Shown: positions 1 through 9,015, counted from the stretch's first letter. The stretch is 64,000 nt of DNA from Solidesulfovibrio carbinoliphilus subsp. oakridgensis (GCF_000177215.2 NZ_CM001368.1:1364001-1428000), one strand, 5' to 3'. Numbers and translations are program-made. Notes: a model not told the origin generated them from the sequence alone.

Positions 1-1184
1 GCGTTGTTGGAATCCAGGCAAAGGGGCGTTTGCTGGCGCTTGGTCAGTTCCACGGCCAGCCCGGGCAGGACCACGGTCTCGTCCACCATGGGCGCGCCCA
101 CGTTGACGTCGAGGATGGCGGCCCCGGCCGCGACCTGCTCCTCGGCAAAGGCCAGGGCCTGGGCAAACTCCCCGGCCGCCAGCTCGGCGGCCAGCCCGGC
201 CTTGCCGGTCGGGTTTATGCGCTCGCCGATGACGGCGCAGGGGCTCTTGCCGCCAAGGGTCACGGTCAGGGCCCGGGAGGTCACGGCCAGGACCGGCCGG
301 TCCACGGCCTCGGGCCGGGTATGGGTCCGGCCGGCCAGGGCCCCGGCCAGGGCCTTGATGTGGGCCGGGGTGGTGCCGCAGCAGCCGGACAGGGCCTTGG
401 CCCCGAGGTCCGCGAACCGGGCGGTCTTTTCCGCGAATTCCTCCGGGCCCATGGGGAAGACCGTGCGCCCGCCCTCGAGGCGGGGCATGCCGGCGTTGGG
501 CTTGACGAAAAAGGGCGTGGAAAGGCGCCTGGAGAAGACCTCGGCCACGAGGCGCATGTCGTCGGGGCCGGCGCCGCAGTTGACGCCGACCAGGTCCACG
601 CCGAGATTCTCCATGGCGTCGGCAAAGACTTCCGGGCCGGAGCCGGTGAGGCTCACCGCCCCCTCGAAGGTCATGCACACGGCGACGGGCAGCGAACAGA
701 CCTGCCTGGCGGCCAGGACCAGCGCCTTGGCCTCGGCCAGGTCGAAGTGGGTCTCGCCGACGATCAGGTCGCAGCCGCCCTCGGCCAGGCCCTTGATCTG
801 GGTGGCGAAGGCGGCCACGAGTTCGGCCAGGCTGGCCTTGCCGAGCGGCGCCACGAACTGGCCCGTGGGGCCGACGGATCCGGCGACGAAGACGCCTTGG
901 CCGGCCGCCTGCCGGGCGAGGCGGGCCATGTCGCGACTGAGGGCCGTGACGTCCGTGCCCGGGGGCAGCTTGTAGCGGGTGCCGCCGAAGGTGTTGGACG
1001 TGATGACGCGGGAGCCGGCCTCGATGTATTCCCGGTGGGTGGCCACGATGGCCTCGGGATGGGCCAGTCCGAAGAGTTCCGGCGACTGCCCGGCCGCCAG
1101 CCCCCGCCCCTGGAGGAGTGTGCCCATGGCCCCGTCGAAAACGAGGATTTCCCCATCGCCAAGCGCCTGTCTGAAATCGCCCAC
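1..1184 (-). CDS. metH: Cobalamin-dependent methionine synthase, N-terminal part (runs off window)
   Basis: Transfers a methyl group from methyltetrahydrofolate to homocysteine via cobalamin; cytoplasmic. The 394 residues present cover the homocysteine-binding barrel and the start of the pterin-binding domain. Zinc-ligand cysteines are visible in VNCGAG (about residue 200) and GCCGTT (about 267). The pterin domain begins with a CAVIGERINPTGK-type motif (about 310). I chose the GTG at 1184-1182 because AAGGAG lies 5 nt upstream and the product begins MGDFRQALGDGE, close to the family start. The cobalamin-binding and later domains lie beyond position 1, so whether this is a full-length or short MetH cannot be told. 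It is divergent from the sigma factor gene, with about 190 bp between them. Confidence 0.93.
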   Translation of the reverse strand, partial: MGDFRQALGDGEILVFDGAMGTLLQGRGLAAGQSPELFGLAHPEAIVATHREYIEAGSRVITSNTFGGTRYKLPPGTDVTALSRDMARLARQAAGQGVFVAGSVGPTGQFVAPLGKASLAELVAAFATQIKGLAEGGCDLIVGETHFDLAEAKALVLAARQVCSLPVAVCMTFEGAVSLTGSGPEVFADAMENLGVDLVGVNCGAGPDDMRLVAEVFSRRLSTPFFVKPNAGMPRLEGGRTVFPMGPEEFAEKTARFADLGAKALSGCCGTTPAHIKALAGALAGRTHTRPEAVDRPVLAVTSRALTVTLGGKSPCAVIGERINPTGKAGLAAELAAGEFAQALAFAEEQVAAGAAILDVNVGAPMVDETVVLPGLAVELTKRQQTPLCLDSNN

Positions 1185-1248
1185 GCGGACTCCTTGTGGT
1201 TGCCGGCCGGCCGGTCTGGTTGAAACGCGGCCGGTCTACTGAAAATCA

Positions 1249-1277
1249 TTGAAAAGGACAAACCAAAACTTTACAGT
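1249..1277 (+). promoter_or_regulatory. Candidate sigma-70-type promoter for rpoH
   Basis: TTGAAA (1249-1254) and TACAGT (1272-1277) are 17 nt apart in the metH-rpoH gap, the most AT-rich stretch there. A start near 1284 would give a leader of about 94 nt. Judged by eye only. Confidence 0.4.
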
Positions 1278-1377
1278 GGATGATAGCCATGCGAGACGGC
1301 TCGTCACCATGCCGTCCCGACGCCCTCCCCCCAAACACAAACGGCCAGGCCGCACCGTATAACCCGGCCATTATCCG

Positions 1378-2406
1378 ATGGAACATCAAGACGATCAAGA
1401 TATTTCGCCAACCGATGCGGATCTGGACCCCAAGGAAACCCTGGAACTCGACGACCCCGAAGCCCTGGACGAGGAGGCCGTCGAAATCGAACCCGTGGAC
1501 GATTTCCGGCTGCCGACCCCGAAGACCTCGGGAGCCGGCTCCCTGTCCACCCGGGATCCGCTGCACCTCTATCTGCGTGAAATCGGCAAGTTCCCCATGC
1601 TCAAGCCCGAGGAGGAGCAGGAACTCGCCCGCCGCGTGCGCGACCTCGGCGACCAGAAGGCCGCCTTCCGGCTCATCTCCTCCCACCTGCGGCTGGTGGT
1701 CAAGATCGCCATGGACTTTCAGCGCCGGTGGATGCAAAACGTCCTCGACCTGATCCAGGAAGGCAATGTCGGCCTCATGCGCGCGGTGACCAAGTTCGAT
1801 CCCGACAAGGGGATCAAGTTCTCCTATTACGCCGCCTACTGGATCAAGGCCTATATCCTCAAGTACATCATGGACAACTGGCGCATGGTCAAGATCGGGA
1901 CCACGCAGGCCCAGCGCAAGCTCTTTTACAACCTGAACAAGGAGCGCCATCGGCTCCAGACGCTCGGTTTCGACCCCAGCGCCTCCCAGCTGTCCCAAGC
2001 CCTCAATGTCACCGAGTCGGACATCGTGGAGATGGACCAGCGCCTAAGCGGCAACGACCTGTCCCTCGACATGACCCTCGGCGACGATTCCACCTCCACG
2101 CGCCTGGACTTTCTGCCGGCGCTCACCCCTGGCATCGAGGAGATCCTGGCCGGCGACGAGATCTCCCACCAGCTCGACAAGCATATCCAGACCATCCGGC
2201 CCAAGCTCAACGAAAAGGAACTCGACCTTCTAGACAACCGCATCCTCTCCGACTCCCCGGCCACCCTGCGGGAAATCGGCGCGAAATACGGCATCACCAG
2301 GGAACGGGTGCGCCAGATCGAGGCCCGGCTGCTCGAAAAGCTCAAGGAGCACCTTTCCAGGCGCATCGAGGATTTTTCCTCGGATTGGATTCACAAGGAA
2401 GAATAG
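1378..2406 (+). CDS. rpoH: RNA polymerase sigma factor, RpoH (sigma-32) type
   Basis: A 342-residue sigma-70-family factor directing RNA polymerase to heat-shock-type promoters. An acidic N-terminal extension (about 1-60) is followed by region 1.2 (DPLHLYLREIGKFPML), region 2 (SSHLRLVVKIAMDF, then DLIQEGNVGLMRAVTKFDP and FSYYAAYWIKAYI) and region 4 with a helix-turn-helix near the end (LREIGAKYGITRERVRQIE). Length and sequence fit RpoH better than RpoS or RpoD. The ATG at 1378 is the only usable start, since an in-frame TAA lies at 1360-1362. No clear Shine-Dalgarno precedes it, which is unusual for this window. The same window encodes Lon, ClpXP and trigger factor, typical heat-shock functions. 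Confidence 0.9.
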   Translation: MEHQDDQDISPTDADLDPKETLELDDPEALDEEAVEIEPVDDFRLPTPKTSGAGSLSTRDPLHLYLREIGKFPMLKPEEEQELARRVRDLGDQKAAFRLISSHLRLVVKIAMDFQRRWMQNVLDLIQEGNVGLMRAVTKFDPDKGIKFSYYAAYWIKAYILKYIMDNWRMVKIGTTQAQRKLFYNLNKERHRLQTLGFDPSASQLSQALNVTESDIVEMDQRLSGNDLSLDMTLGDDSTSTRLDFLPALTPGIEEILAGDEISHQLDKHIQTIRPKLNEKELDLLDNRILSDSPATLREIGAKYGITRERVRQIEARLLEKLKEHLSRRIEDFSSDWIHKEE

Positions 2407-2480
2407 CGGCACAGGCGCGGCCCTGCCCGCCGGCCCCGGCCGGCGGGCCCGGACCCCGCACGCCGCATCGGATGCCGGCC

Positions 2481-4184
2481 ATGTCTGACCTGTCCAAGCG
2501 TTTTTTTCCCGCGCGCCTGCCCGTCCTCGTGGTGCTCGCGCTGTTGCCGTGCCTGCTCTCCAACTCCTGCGCCTCCAGCCGGTCGGCCCGGCCGGCCTAC
2601 GCCGGCAAGAACCTGAGCTCCGAGGCCGAGGTGGACTATCAGTTCCTCATCTACCAGGATCTGGCCCGCCAGGGCAAAAAGGACGAGGCCATCAAGGCGT
2701 TGTCCGACCTGGCCGCCTCCCACCCCTCGCCGGAAGTGGTCGTGGAGCTGGCCAACGTCCAATGGGGCCAAAACGACCGGGAAGCCGCCACCCAGACCCT
2801 GGAAAAGGGCCTGGCCGCCTTCCCTGGCGCGCGCCAGCTCACCTTCTACCTGGCCAACGCCTACCAGATGCGGCGCATGGAAGACATGGCCGTCAAGACC
2901 CTCGAGCGTTTCCTGGAGAAAAACCCGGCCGATGCCCCGGCCCTGCAGGAACTGGCCTCGCTCCTGGAAGACAGCGGCAAGCACGAGCAGGCCCTGGCCG
3001 TGCTCGGGCGCATCCCGGAAAAGGACCGCGACGCCACGGTCCTCTACCTGCGGGCCAAGGCCGAGGCCGGCCACGGCCGCAAAGACGCGGCCATGGGCAC
3101 GCTTCGCGCGGCCGTGGCCAAGGATCCGGCCCTCATGCCGGCCTGGGCCGATCTGGCCGGGCTCCTCGAACAGGCGGGCGACCTCAAGGGAGCCGAGGAC
3201 TGCTACCGCAAGATGCTCTCCCTTGGCGAGGAGTCCCCGGAAGTCCGGGCCCGGCTCGCCCGGATCCTCATCAAGCAGAAAAATCCGGCCCAGGCCGTAA
3301 GCCTCCTGGCCGAGGGCGCGCCGGACAAGAGCCGGTTTCTCGACGCCATGTCGGCCCTGGTCGAAGCCGGCTATCCCAGGCAGGCCAAGCAGGTGCTCGG
3401 CCTGCTGACCGCCCTGGACCCGGACAGCCCGGATCTGCCGTTTTACAAGGCGGTCCTCGCCTACGAGGGCGACAAGAACCCCAGGGAAGCCCTGGCGATC
3501 CTTGGCCGGGTACCGCCGGAAAATCCCAACTACGACAAAAGCCTCGCCTTCCGCATCCAGATCGCGTCCGAGATCGGGGATTTCGGCAAGGCCGCGGGGC
3601 TCGTGCGCGAGGCGCGGCAGCGCTATCCCGACCGCAAGGAATTCATCTCCGTGGAAGCCGCCCTGCTCGACAAGCGCGGCGACACGGCCGCAGCGGCCAA
3701 GGTCCTGGAAAACGCCCTAGCCGCCTCGCCCGACGACGTGGACCTCCTCTACCGCTACGGCGTGGCCCTCGAAAAGCTCAAGCGCCGCGACGAGGCCAAG
3801 GCGGTCATGGAGAAGATCGTGGCCAAGGAGCCGACCAATCCGGACGCCCTCAACTACCTCGGCTACTCCCTGGCCGAGGAGGGGCGCGACCTGGAAAAGG
3901 CCCTCTCCATGGTGAAAACGGCCCTGGAAAAAGAGCCGGACAATCCCTTCTTCCTGGATTCCCTGGCCTGGACCCTGCACAAGCTGGGACGCGCCAACGA
4001 GGCCCTGGCCGCCATCGAGCGGGCCATCGCCCACAAGGTCAAAGACGCCATCATCTGGGAACACTACGGCGACATCGCCGCCGCCGCCGGCCGCAGGGCC
4101 GAAGCCCAGAAGGCCTACCGCACCGCCCTGGAGCTGGGACCGGACTCCCCGGCCGCGGTCAAAAAGAAACTGGGAGCCCTGTGA
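2481..4184 (+). CDS. TPR-repeat exported protein, probable lipoprotein
   Basis: A 567-residue protein with an N-terminal hydrophobic signal (FPARLPVLVVLALLPCLLSNSC) ending in a degenerate lipobox, followed by tandem tetratricopeptide repeats through nearly the whole chain. The best repeats are near the C-terminus (PDALNYLGYSLAEEG, NPFFLDSLAWTLHKLGR, AIIWEHYGDIAAAAGR). TPR proteins act as scaffolds, here probably at the outer membrane facing the periplasm. The stop TGA at 4182-4184 is followed one base later by the next ATG, so it is probably co-translated with the LolB-like gene. An in-frame ATG at 2472 is an equally possible start; neither has a strong ribosome-binding site. Function beyond scaffolding is unknown. 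Confidence 0.85.
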   Translation: MSDLSKRFFPARLPVLVVLALLPCLLSNSCASSRSARPAYAGKNLSSEAEVDYQFLIYQDLARQGKKDEAIKALSDLAASHPSPEVVVELANVQWGQNDREAATQTLEKGLAAFPGARQLTFYLANAYQMRRMEDMAVKTLERFLEKNPADAPALQELASLLEDSGKHEQALAVLGRIPEKDRDATVLYLRAKAEAGHGRKDAAMGTLRAAVAKDPALMPAWADLAGLLEQAGDLKGAEDCYRKMLSLGEESPEVRARLARILIKQKNPAQAVSLLAEGAPDKSRFLDAMSALVEAGYPRQAKQVLGLLTALDPDSPDLPFYKAVLAYEGDKNPREALAILGRVPPENPNYDKSLAFRIQIASEIGDFGKAAGLVREARQRYPDRKEFISVEAALLDKRGDTAAAAKVLENALAASPDDVDLLYRYGVALEKLKRRDEAKAVMEKIVAKEPTNPDALNYLGYSLAEEGRDLEKALSMVKTALEKEPDNPFFLDSLAWTLHKLGRANEALAAIERAIAHKVKDAIIWEHYGDIAAAAGRRAEAQKAYRTALELGPDSPAAVKKKLGAL

Positions 4185-4185
4185 C

Positions 4186-5022
4186 ATGCGTCGCCACGCC
4201 CGCCTGCCCGTCCGTTTTTTCCTGATGGCCGCCCTGGCCCTCCTGGCCACCGGCTGCGCCGCGCCCCGCCCGGGGCCGGGCCCCGCCCCGACCGCGGACG
4301 AGGCCCGGGTGGTCTACAAGAACTTCCTGGCCAACCAGGCGAAAAACCAGCCGGCCCCGGCCTTTTCCCTGGCCGGGTCCATGAGCTTTTCCAGAGCCGG
4401 CAAGTCCGGCCGCCTGAACTTCCGGTTCTACGGCAACTTCAAAAACCCGGTGCGTCTCGACCTGACCACGGCCTTTGGCGGGGCCTACGCCCACCTGCGC
4501 GAGGACGGGGAGGAGTTCACGGCCTTTTTGCCGGACAAAAACGCCGTCTATCGCCACGCCGACACCCGGCAGGGCGCGGCCAGGCTCGGCATGCCCCTGC
4601 CCTTTACCCTGCGCGAGATGGCCGCCCTGGTTTCCGGCCGGCTCGGCGAGCTGGCGCCGCCGGATTACGCCTCGGCCAAAAAGGTGGCTGGTGGCTACGC
4701 ATACGCCTTTTCCAAGGACCCGCGCCTGTCCGGCCTGACCCTTGACTTCGCCGGCAATCCGCGACATCTCACCGGGCGGGGCGTGGAGCCCTGGCGCGTG
4801 GACTTCGAGGACGAAGAACCCGCGCCGGGCATGGCCGCGCCGGTCGCTCGCCGGCTCACCCTGACCACGCCCGGCGGCGCCTCCCTGGTCCTTCGCGTCA
4901 AAAGCCTCGCCCCGCGCGAAACGCCCTATCCGGCCGCGGACCTGGAATTGCCCATTCCCCCGACCGCCGACGTGCGTTCCCTGGACGCCACCGGCGGCGA
5001 ACCGCTCCTGCCGGACCTGTAG
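4186..5022 (+). CDS. LolB-like outer-membrane lipoprotein
   Basis: A 278-residue lipoprotein: signal MRRHARLPVRFFLMAALALL, then lipobox ATGC with Cys at about 24. The mature part has the alternating polar/hydrophobic pattern of a LolB/LolA-like half barrel (FSLAGSMSFSRAGKSGRLNFRFYGNF, DLTTAFGGAYAHLREDGEEFTAFLP). LolB-type proteins receive lipoproteins from the carrier LolA and insert them into the outer membrane. The assignment rests on fold-like patterns and on a lipoprotein neighbour, so LolB-like is deliberately cautious. It starts immediately after the TPR gene stop, with GGGAG inside that gene as likely ribosome-binding site. Confidence 0.7.
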   Translation: MRRHARLPVRFFLMAALALLATGCAAPRPGPGPAPTADEARVVYKNFLANQAKNQPAPAFSLAGSMSFSRAGKSGRLNFRFYGNFKNPVRLDLTTAFGGAYAHLREDGEEFTAFLPDKNAVYRHADTRQGAARLGMPLPFTLREMAALVSGRLGELAPPDYASAKKVAGGYAYAFSKDPRLSGLTLDFAGNPRHLTGRGVEPWRVDFEDEEPAPGMAAPVARRLTLTTPGGASLVLRVKSLAPRETPYPAADLELPIPPTADVRSLDATGGEPLLPDL

Positions 5023-5075
5023 GCCCGACGTTCCGGCCCGCCCCACGCAACACGCCAACAGCGGAGACCCTTCCC

Positions 5076-5531
5076 ATGCCCCAGACCGTTTTTATCGGTT
5101 CCGACCACGCCGGATTGACGCTAAAATCCGCCATTATCGCCCATATGGCCCAGGCCGGCCACGACGTCAACGACCTTGGCCCCGCCACGGCCGACAGCGT
5201 CGACTATCCGAACTTCGCCATGGCCGTGTGCGTAAAGGTTCAGGCCACGCCCGGCTCGGCCGGCATCCTGGTCTGCGGCACGGGCATCGGCATGTCCATG
5301 GCCGCCAACCGCATCCCCGGCATCCGGGCCGCCCTGTGCGTCAACGAATACCTGGCCCGCATGACCCGGCTCCACAACGACGCCAATGTCCTTTGCCTGG
5401 GCGAACGGGTGGTCGGTGAAGGCCTGGCCCTGTCCATCGTGGACGTCTTCCTGGCCACCGCCTTCGAAGGCGGCCGCCACCAGCGCCGCATCGACCTGAT
5501 CGAAACCTGCTGCCAGTCCATTACCGCCTAA
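5076..5531 (+). CDS. rpiB: Ribose-5-phosphate isomerase B
   Basis: A 151-residue RpiB/LacAB-family enzyme interconverting ribose 5-phosphate and ribulose 5-phosphate. It begins with the family's IGSDHAGLTLK motif. LVCGTGIGMSMAANR contains the catalytic cysteine loop and anion hole, and NVLCLGERVVG is the conserved C-terminal segment. Length matches the family. GGAGA lies 8 nt before the ATG. It lies 31 nt upstream of transketolase, so the two non-oxidative pentose-phosphate enzymes are probably cotranscribed. Confidence 0.95.
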   Translation: MPQTVFIGSDHAGLTLKSAIIAHMAQAGHDVNDLGPATADSVDYPNFAMAVCVKVQATPGSAGILVCGTGIGMSMAANRIPGIRAALCVNEYLARMTRLHNDANVLCLGERVVGEGLALSIVDVFLATAFEGGRHQRRIDLIETCCQSITA

Positions 5532-5562
5532 CCCCAACCGACCCGCTCTAAGGAACCTTCCC

Positions 5563-7560
5563 ATGACCGTGAACGCCGCCGCCATCGACGCCAAGGCCGT
5601 CAGCGCCATCAAGGGCCTTATCATGGACGCCACCCGCAAGGCCGCCTCCGGCCACCCCGGCGGGGCCATGTCCTCGGCCGACATGGCGTATGTGCTTTTC
5701 AAGGATTTTCTGCGCTACGATCCGGCCGATCCGGCCTGGTTCGGCCGCGACCGCTTCGTGCTCTCGGCCGGGCACGAATCCATGCTGCTCTATGCCCTGC
5801 TCCACCTGCGCGGCATCCTCAGCATGGAGGACCTGACGCGGTTTCGCCAGTTCGGCAGCAAGACCCCGGGCCACCCCGAGAATTACGAGACTCCGGGCGT
5901 CGAGTGCACCACCGGGCCCCTTGGCCAGGGCTTTTCCATGGCCGTCGGCATGGCCACGGCCGAGACCATGCTGCGCGAACGCCTGGGCGAGGACGTGGCC
6001 GGGCACTACACCTATGTCCTTTCTTCGGACGGCGACGTGCAGACCCCGGTCTTTCTCGGCTCGGCCGCCCTGGCCGGACTGTGGGGCCTCTCCCGCCTGA
6101 TCGTCCTTTTCGACAAGAACCAGGTCCAGCTGGCCGGCCCGACCAGCGTCTGCGACGCCACCAACCACAAGAAGCTCTTCGAGAGCCTCGGCTGGCAGGC
6201 CCTCGAGATCGACGGCCACGACCACGCCGCCATCCGGGCCGCCCTGGAAACGGCCCGGGCCGAAAAGAAGCGCCCGACCATCATCATCGGCACCACCACC
6301 ATCGCCAAGGGCTCCTGCACGCTTGAAGGCAACTGCGCCTCCCACGGCGCGCCGTTTTCCGAGACCGAAATCAAGGAAACGAAAAAGCTCCTCGGCCTGC
6401 CCGAGGACAAGTCCTTTTCCCTGCCGACCGATGTGGCCGACCATTTCCGCGCCGGCTTCCCGAAACTGGCCGAGGCCCGCAAGGCCTGGAACAAATCCCT
6501 GGAAGACCGGCTCGATTCCGACGCCGCCTTCGAGGACCTGTGGCGGCAGGTCAGGCGCGCCCCCGGCAACCGGGCCCTGTCCTGGCCGGTCTTCGAACCG
6601 GCCAAGGCCGTGGCCACCCGGTCGGCCTGGGGCGCGGCTCTAAACGGCCTGATCGACCAGCTGCCGCTTCTGGTCGGCGGCTCGGCCGACCTCGACCCGT
6701 CCAACCAGACCGAGAAATTCCGCCAGATCACCGGCATCTTCGGCGCGGCCAACCCCCTGGGCCGCAACCTCTGTTTCGGGGTCCGGGAATTCCCCATGGG
6801 CGCCATCGTCAACGGCATTGCGCTCCACGGCGGGCTGATCCCCTTCGGCGCCACCTTCCTCATGTTCTCGGACTATGAGCGAAACGCGCTGCGCATGGCC
6901 GCGCTCCAGCGCATCCCGGCCCTGCACGTCTTCACCCACGATTCGTTCTACGTGGGCGAGGACGGACCGACCCACCAGCCCATCGAGCAGGTGAGCTCGC
7001 TTCGCCTTATTCCCAACATGCTGGTGGCCCGGCCGGCCGACGCCAACGAGACGTCCGCCTGCCTGGAAATGGCGTTGACGCAAACCAGCCGGCCGACCTG
7101 CCTGCTTTTGACCCGCCAGAACCTGCCGATCCTGGACCACGCCGCCTATCCGGCCCTCAAAGACGGCGTCAAACGCGGGGCCTACGTGCTGGTGGACGCG
7201 GCCGACGGAAACCCGGACATGGTCCTCCTCGCCTCGGGCTCGGAAGTCTCCCTGGCGATGGCCGCGGCCAAGCTCCTGCCGGAACTGGCCATCCGCATCG
7301 TCAGCATGCCCTGCATGGAGCTCTTTAACGAGCAGCCGCAGGATTACAGGGACGCCGTCCTGCCCCCGGCCGTCCCCTTCCGCTTCGCCGTCGAAGCCGG
7401 CCGGCCCGAGCTCTGGTGCCAGTACACCGGCAGCCTCGACCGGGTGCACGGCCTCTCGCACTTCGGCGCCTCGGCCCCGGCCGAGACCCTGGCCGATGCC
7501 TACGGCTTCACGCCGGAGAAGCTGGCCCAAAAGATCAAGGACGCCTTCGACAAAAAGTAG
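5563..7560 (+). CDS. tkt: Transketolase
   Basis: A 665-residue thiamine-diphosphate enzyme moving two-carbon ketol units between sugar phosphates. The N-terminal TPP domain shows ASGHPGGAMSSADM, GHESMLLYALLHL, TGPLGQGFSMAVGMA and the Mg/TPP-binding SSDGDVQ...KNQVQLAGPT region. The middle Pyr domain has VGGSADLDPSN and FGVREFPMGAIVNGIALHGG. The C-terminal domain starts near VLVDAADGNPDMVLLASGSEV. AAGGAA lies 7 nt before the ATG. It sits between rpiB and glpX and supplies the nonoxidative pentose phosphate route. Confidence 0.96.
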   Translation: MTVNAAAIDAKAVSAIKGLIMDATRKAASGHPGGAMSSADMAYVLFKDFLRYDPADPAWFGRDRFVLSAGHESMLLYALLHLRGILSMEDLTRFRQFGSKTPGHPENYETPGVECTTGPLGQGFSMAVGMATAETMLRERLGEDVAGHYTYVLSSDGDVQTPVFLGSAALAGLWGLSRLIVLFDKNQVQLAGPTSVCDATNHKKLFESLGWQALEIDGHDHAAIRAALETARAEKKRPTIIIGTTTIAKGSCTLEGNCASHGAPFSETEIKETKKLLGLPEDKSFSLPTDVADHFRAGFPKLAEARKAWNKSLEDRLDSDAAFEDLWRQVRRAPGNRALSWPVFEPAKAVATRSAWGAALNGLIDQLPLLVGGSADLDPSNQTEKFRQITGIFGAANPLGRNLCFGVREFPMGAIVNGIALHGGLIPFGATFLMFSDYERNALRMAALQRIPALHVFTHDSFYVGEDGPTHQPIEQVSSLRLIPNMLVARPADANETSACLEMALTQTSRPTCLLLTRQNLPILDHAAYPALKDGVKRGAYVLVDAADGNPDMVLLASGSEVSLAMAAAKLLPELAIRIVSMPCMELFNEQPQDYRDAVLPPAVPFRFAVEAGRPELWCQYTGSLDRVHGLSHFGASAPAETLADAYGFTPEKLAQKIKDAFDKK

Positions 7561-7650
7561 CCCGCCTCCGGGCCAGGCGCGCTGCGCCTCGCATAGGTTC
7601 GCTCGGCGCGGCCCCGCAAGGTTCATCCTTCGGGGCCGCTTTGAATAACG

Positions 7651-7726
7651 CCCCCCTTTAAAAGTTTTTTGGGAAGGAGGGGCGCGGGGAGGAAACCCTT
7701 TTTCCCCAAACGGGTTTCCTCCCCGC
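7651..7726 (-). repeat. Inverted-repeat family 2, copy 1
   Basis: Perfect 15-bp arms (GCGGGGAGGAAACCC at 7684-7698 and its complement at 7712-7726) surround a 13-nt loop. Read on the minus strand, the hairpin is followed by a CCCCTCCTTCCC tract and AAAAAACTTTT. The same hairpin-plus-tail arrangement recurs at 24372-24447 in the other orientation, so it is a repeat rather than a one-off terminator. It lies between tkt and glpX. Confidence 0.7.
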
Positions 7727-7759
7727 ATTCTTCCTCCCTCCACCCCAAAGGAGCATTGC

Positions 7760-8743
7760 ATGGAAGCGCCGGACAGGAATCTCGGGTTGGATCTGGTACG
7801 GGTCACGGAAGCGGCGGCCCTCAGTTCCTCGCGCTGGCTCGGACGCGGCGACAAGAACGCCGGCGACCAGGCCGCCGTGGACGCCATGCGCCTGTCGTTT
7901 AACACCCTGCCCATCGAAGGCATGATCATCATCGGCGAGGGCGAAAAGGACGAAGCCCCCATGCTCTATAACGGCGAGCGGGTGGGCAGCGGTTCGGGCC
8001 ACGCCGTGGACGTGGCCGTGGACCCGGTCGAAGGCACCAATCTCCTCGCCTACGGCCGGCCCAATGCTATCTCCGTGGTCGGCATCGCCCCGCGCGGCTC
8101 CATGTTCAACCCGGGCCCGAGCTACTACATGCAAAAGCTGGTGGTGCCGGCCGAAGCCAAGGACGTGGCCGACCTCGACGCGCCGGTCGGTGACAATCTC
8201 AAAAAAATCGCCCGGGCCCTCGGCAAGGACGTGGACGATCTGGTCGTCTTCGTCCTCGACAAGCCGCGCCACGCCTCGCTCATCAAGGACATCCGCGCCG
8301 CCGGGGCCCGCATCCAGCTCCATACCGACGGCGACGTGGCCGGCTCGCTCATGGCCGTTGATCCCGAAAACGTGGTGGACATCATGCTCGGCACCGGCGG
8401 CACCCCCGAAGGCGTGCTCTCGGCCTGCGCCATCCGGGCCCTGGGCGGCCGCCTGCTGGCCCGCCTCGACCCGCAGCTCGACGACGAGAAAGAGGCCCTG
8501 GCCGAAGCCGGCATCGACTGCCACCGCATCTTCACCGAGGAAACCCTCGTCAAAAGCGACGACACCTACTTCGCGGCCACCGGCATCTCCGGCGGCACCT
8601 TTCTCGAAGGCGTCCAGTTCACCGGCACCCACGCCGTCACCCACTCGCTGGTCATGCGCGGCAAGACCGGCACCATGCGCCGCATAGAGACCCGCATCCG
8701 GTTGGACAAGCTGATGGAAATCAGCGCCGTCAAGTACGACTGA
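7760..8743 (+). CDS. glpX: Fructose-1,6-bisphosphatase, class II (GlpX type)
   Basis: A 327-residue lithium-sensitive-type phosphatase that hydrolyses fructose 1,6-bisphosphate in gluconeogenesis. Diagnostic motifs are IIGEGEKDEAPML (metal-binding Glu/Asp), DPVEGTNLLAYG (catalytic DP-EGT), and GTGGTPEGVLSACAIRALGG. AAAGGAG lies 6 nt before the ATG. With rpiB and tkt upstream this forms a hexose/pentose-phosphate block, though 199 bp containing a repeat separates it from tkt. Related class II enzymes can also act on sedoheptulose bisphosphate; sequence alone does not settle this. Confidence 0.94.
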   Translation: MEAPDRNLGLDLVRVTEAAALSSSRWLGRGDKNAGDQAAVDAMRLSFNTLPIEGMIIIGEGEKDEAPMLYNGERVGSGSGHAVDVAVDPVEGTNLLAYGRPNAISVVGIAPRGSMFNPGPSYYMQKLVVPAEAKDVADLDAPVGDNLKKIARALGKDVDDLVVFVLDKPRHASLIKDIRAAGARIQLHTDGDVAGSLMAVDPENVVDIMLGTGGTPEGVLSACAIRALGGRLLARLDPQLDDEKEALAEAGIDCHRIFTEETLVKSDDTYFAATGISGGTFLEGVQFTGTHAVTHSLVMRGKTGTMRRIETRIRLDKLMEISAVKYD

Positions 8744-8752
8744 AAAGGCGAA

Positions 8753-8800
8753 GATGCCTCCGGCGGCCGGGAGGGGGTCACCCCCTCCCGGACCCTCCCG
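8753..8800 (+). repeat. Stop-proximal palindromic repeat, copy A
   Basis: Begins 9 nt after the glpX stop with GATGCCTCCGGCGGCC, then a hairpin GGGAGGGGGTCACCCCCTCCC and GGACCCTCC. Same order and orientation relative to the upstream gene as most other copies. Confidence 0.8.
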
Positions 8801-8932
8801 AACGGGGTGGACGGCAGGGAGGAACGGCACAGGCGGCCGGTGCTCTTCTTCGCTGGTCCTGCGCGAAGATTCTTTTATACCCGCCTACGACCATACCCTC
8901 ACCCGCATCCCCATCCCCCGCTCACCTCGTTC

Positions 8933-9012
8933 GGGGGGTCCGGGGGGGATGATCCCCCCCGGCGGAGAGGTCCCGGAGAGGCAGAGCCTCTCCGGGCCGC
9001 CGGAGGCCTCTT
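8933..9012 (-). repeat. Stop-proximal palindromic repeat, copy B (two tandem hairpin cores)
   Basis: Read on the minus strand, it starts 3 nt after the dsrE-like stop (AAGAGGCCTCCGGCGGCC), then a hairpin with CTCTGCC at its tip, then a second hairpin core GGGGGGATCATCCCCCCC ending in GGACCCCCC. It therefore carries two cores where other copies have one. Confidence 0.75.
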
Positions 9013-9015
9013 CTC

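Noticed and set aside
1185-1377. Cobalamin or SAM riboswitch between metH and rpoH
   Set aside because: No B12-box or SAM-I core was seen, and the metH start has an ordinary Shine-Dalgarno only a few bases into its leader.
1378-2406. The sigma factor as RpoS or RpoD
   Set aside because: It is too short for RpoD and its pattern and metH neighbourhood fit sigma-32 better. The exact class still needs a phylogeny.
8753-8800. The stop-proximal repeats as plain intrinsic terminators
   Set aside because: No U-tract follows the hairpins, and at lon a proper terminator lies further downstream. A role in 3'-end processing is still possible.
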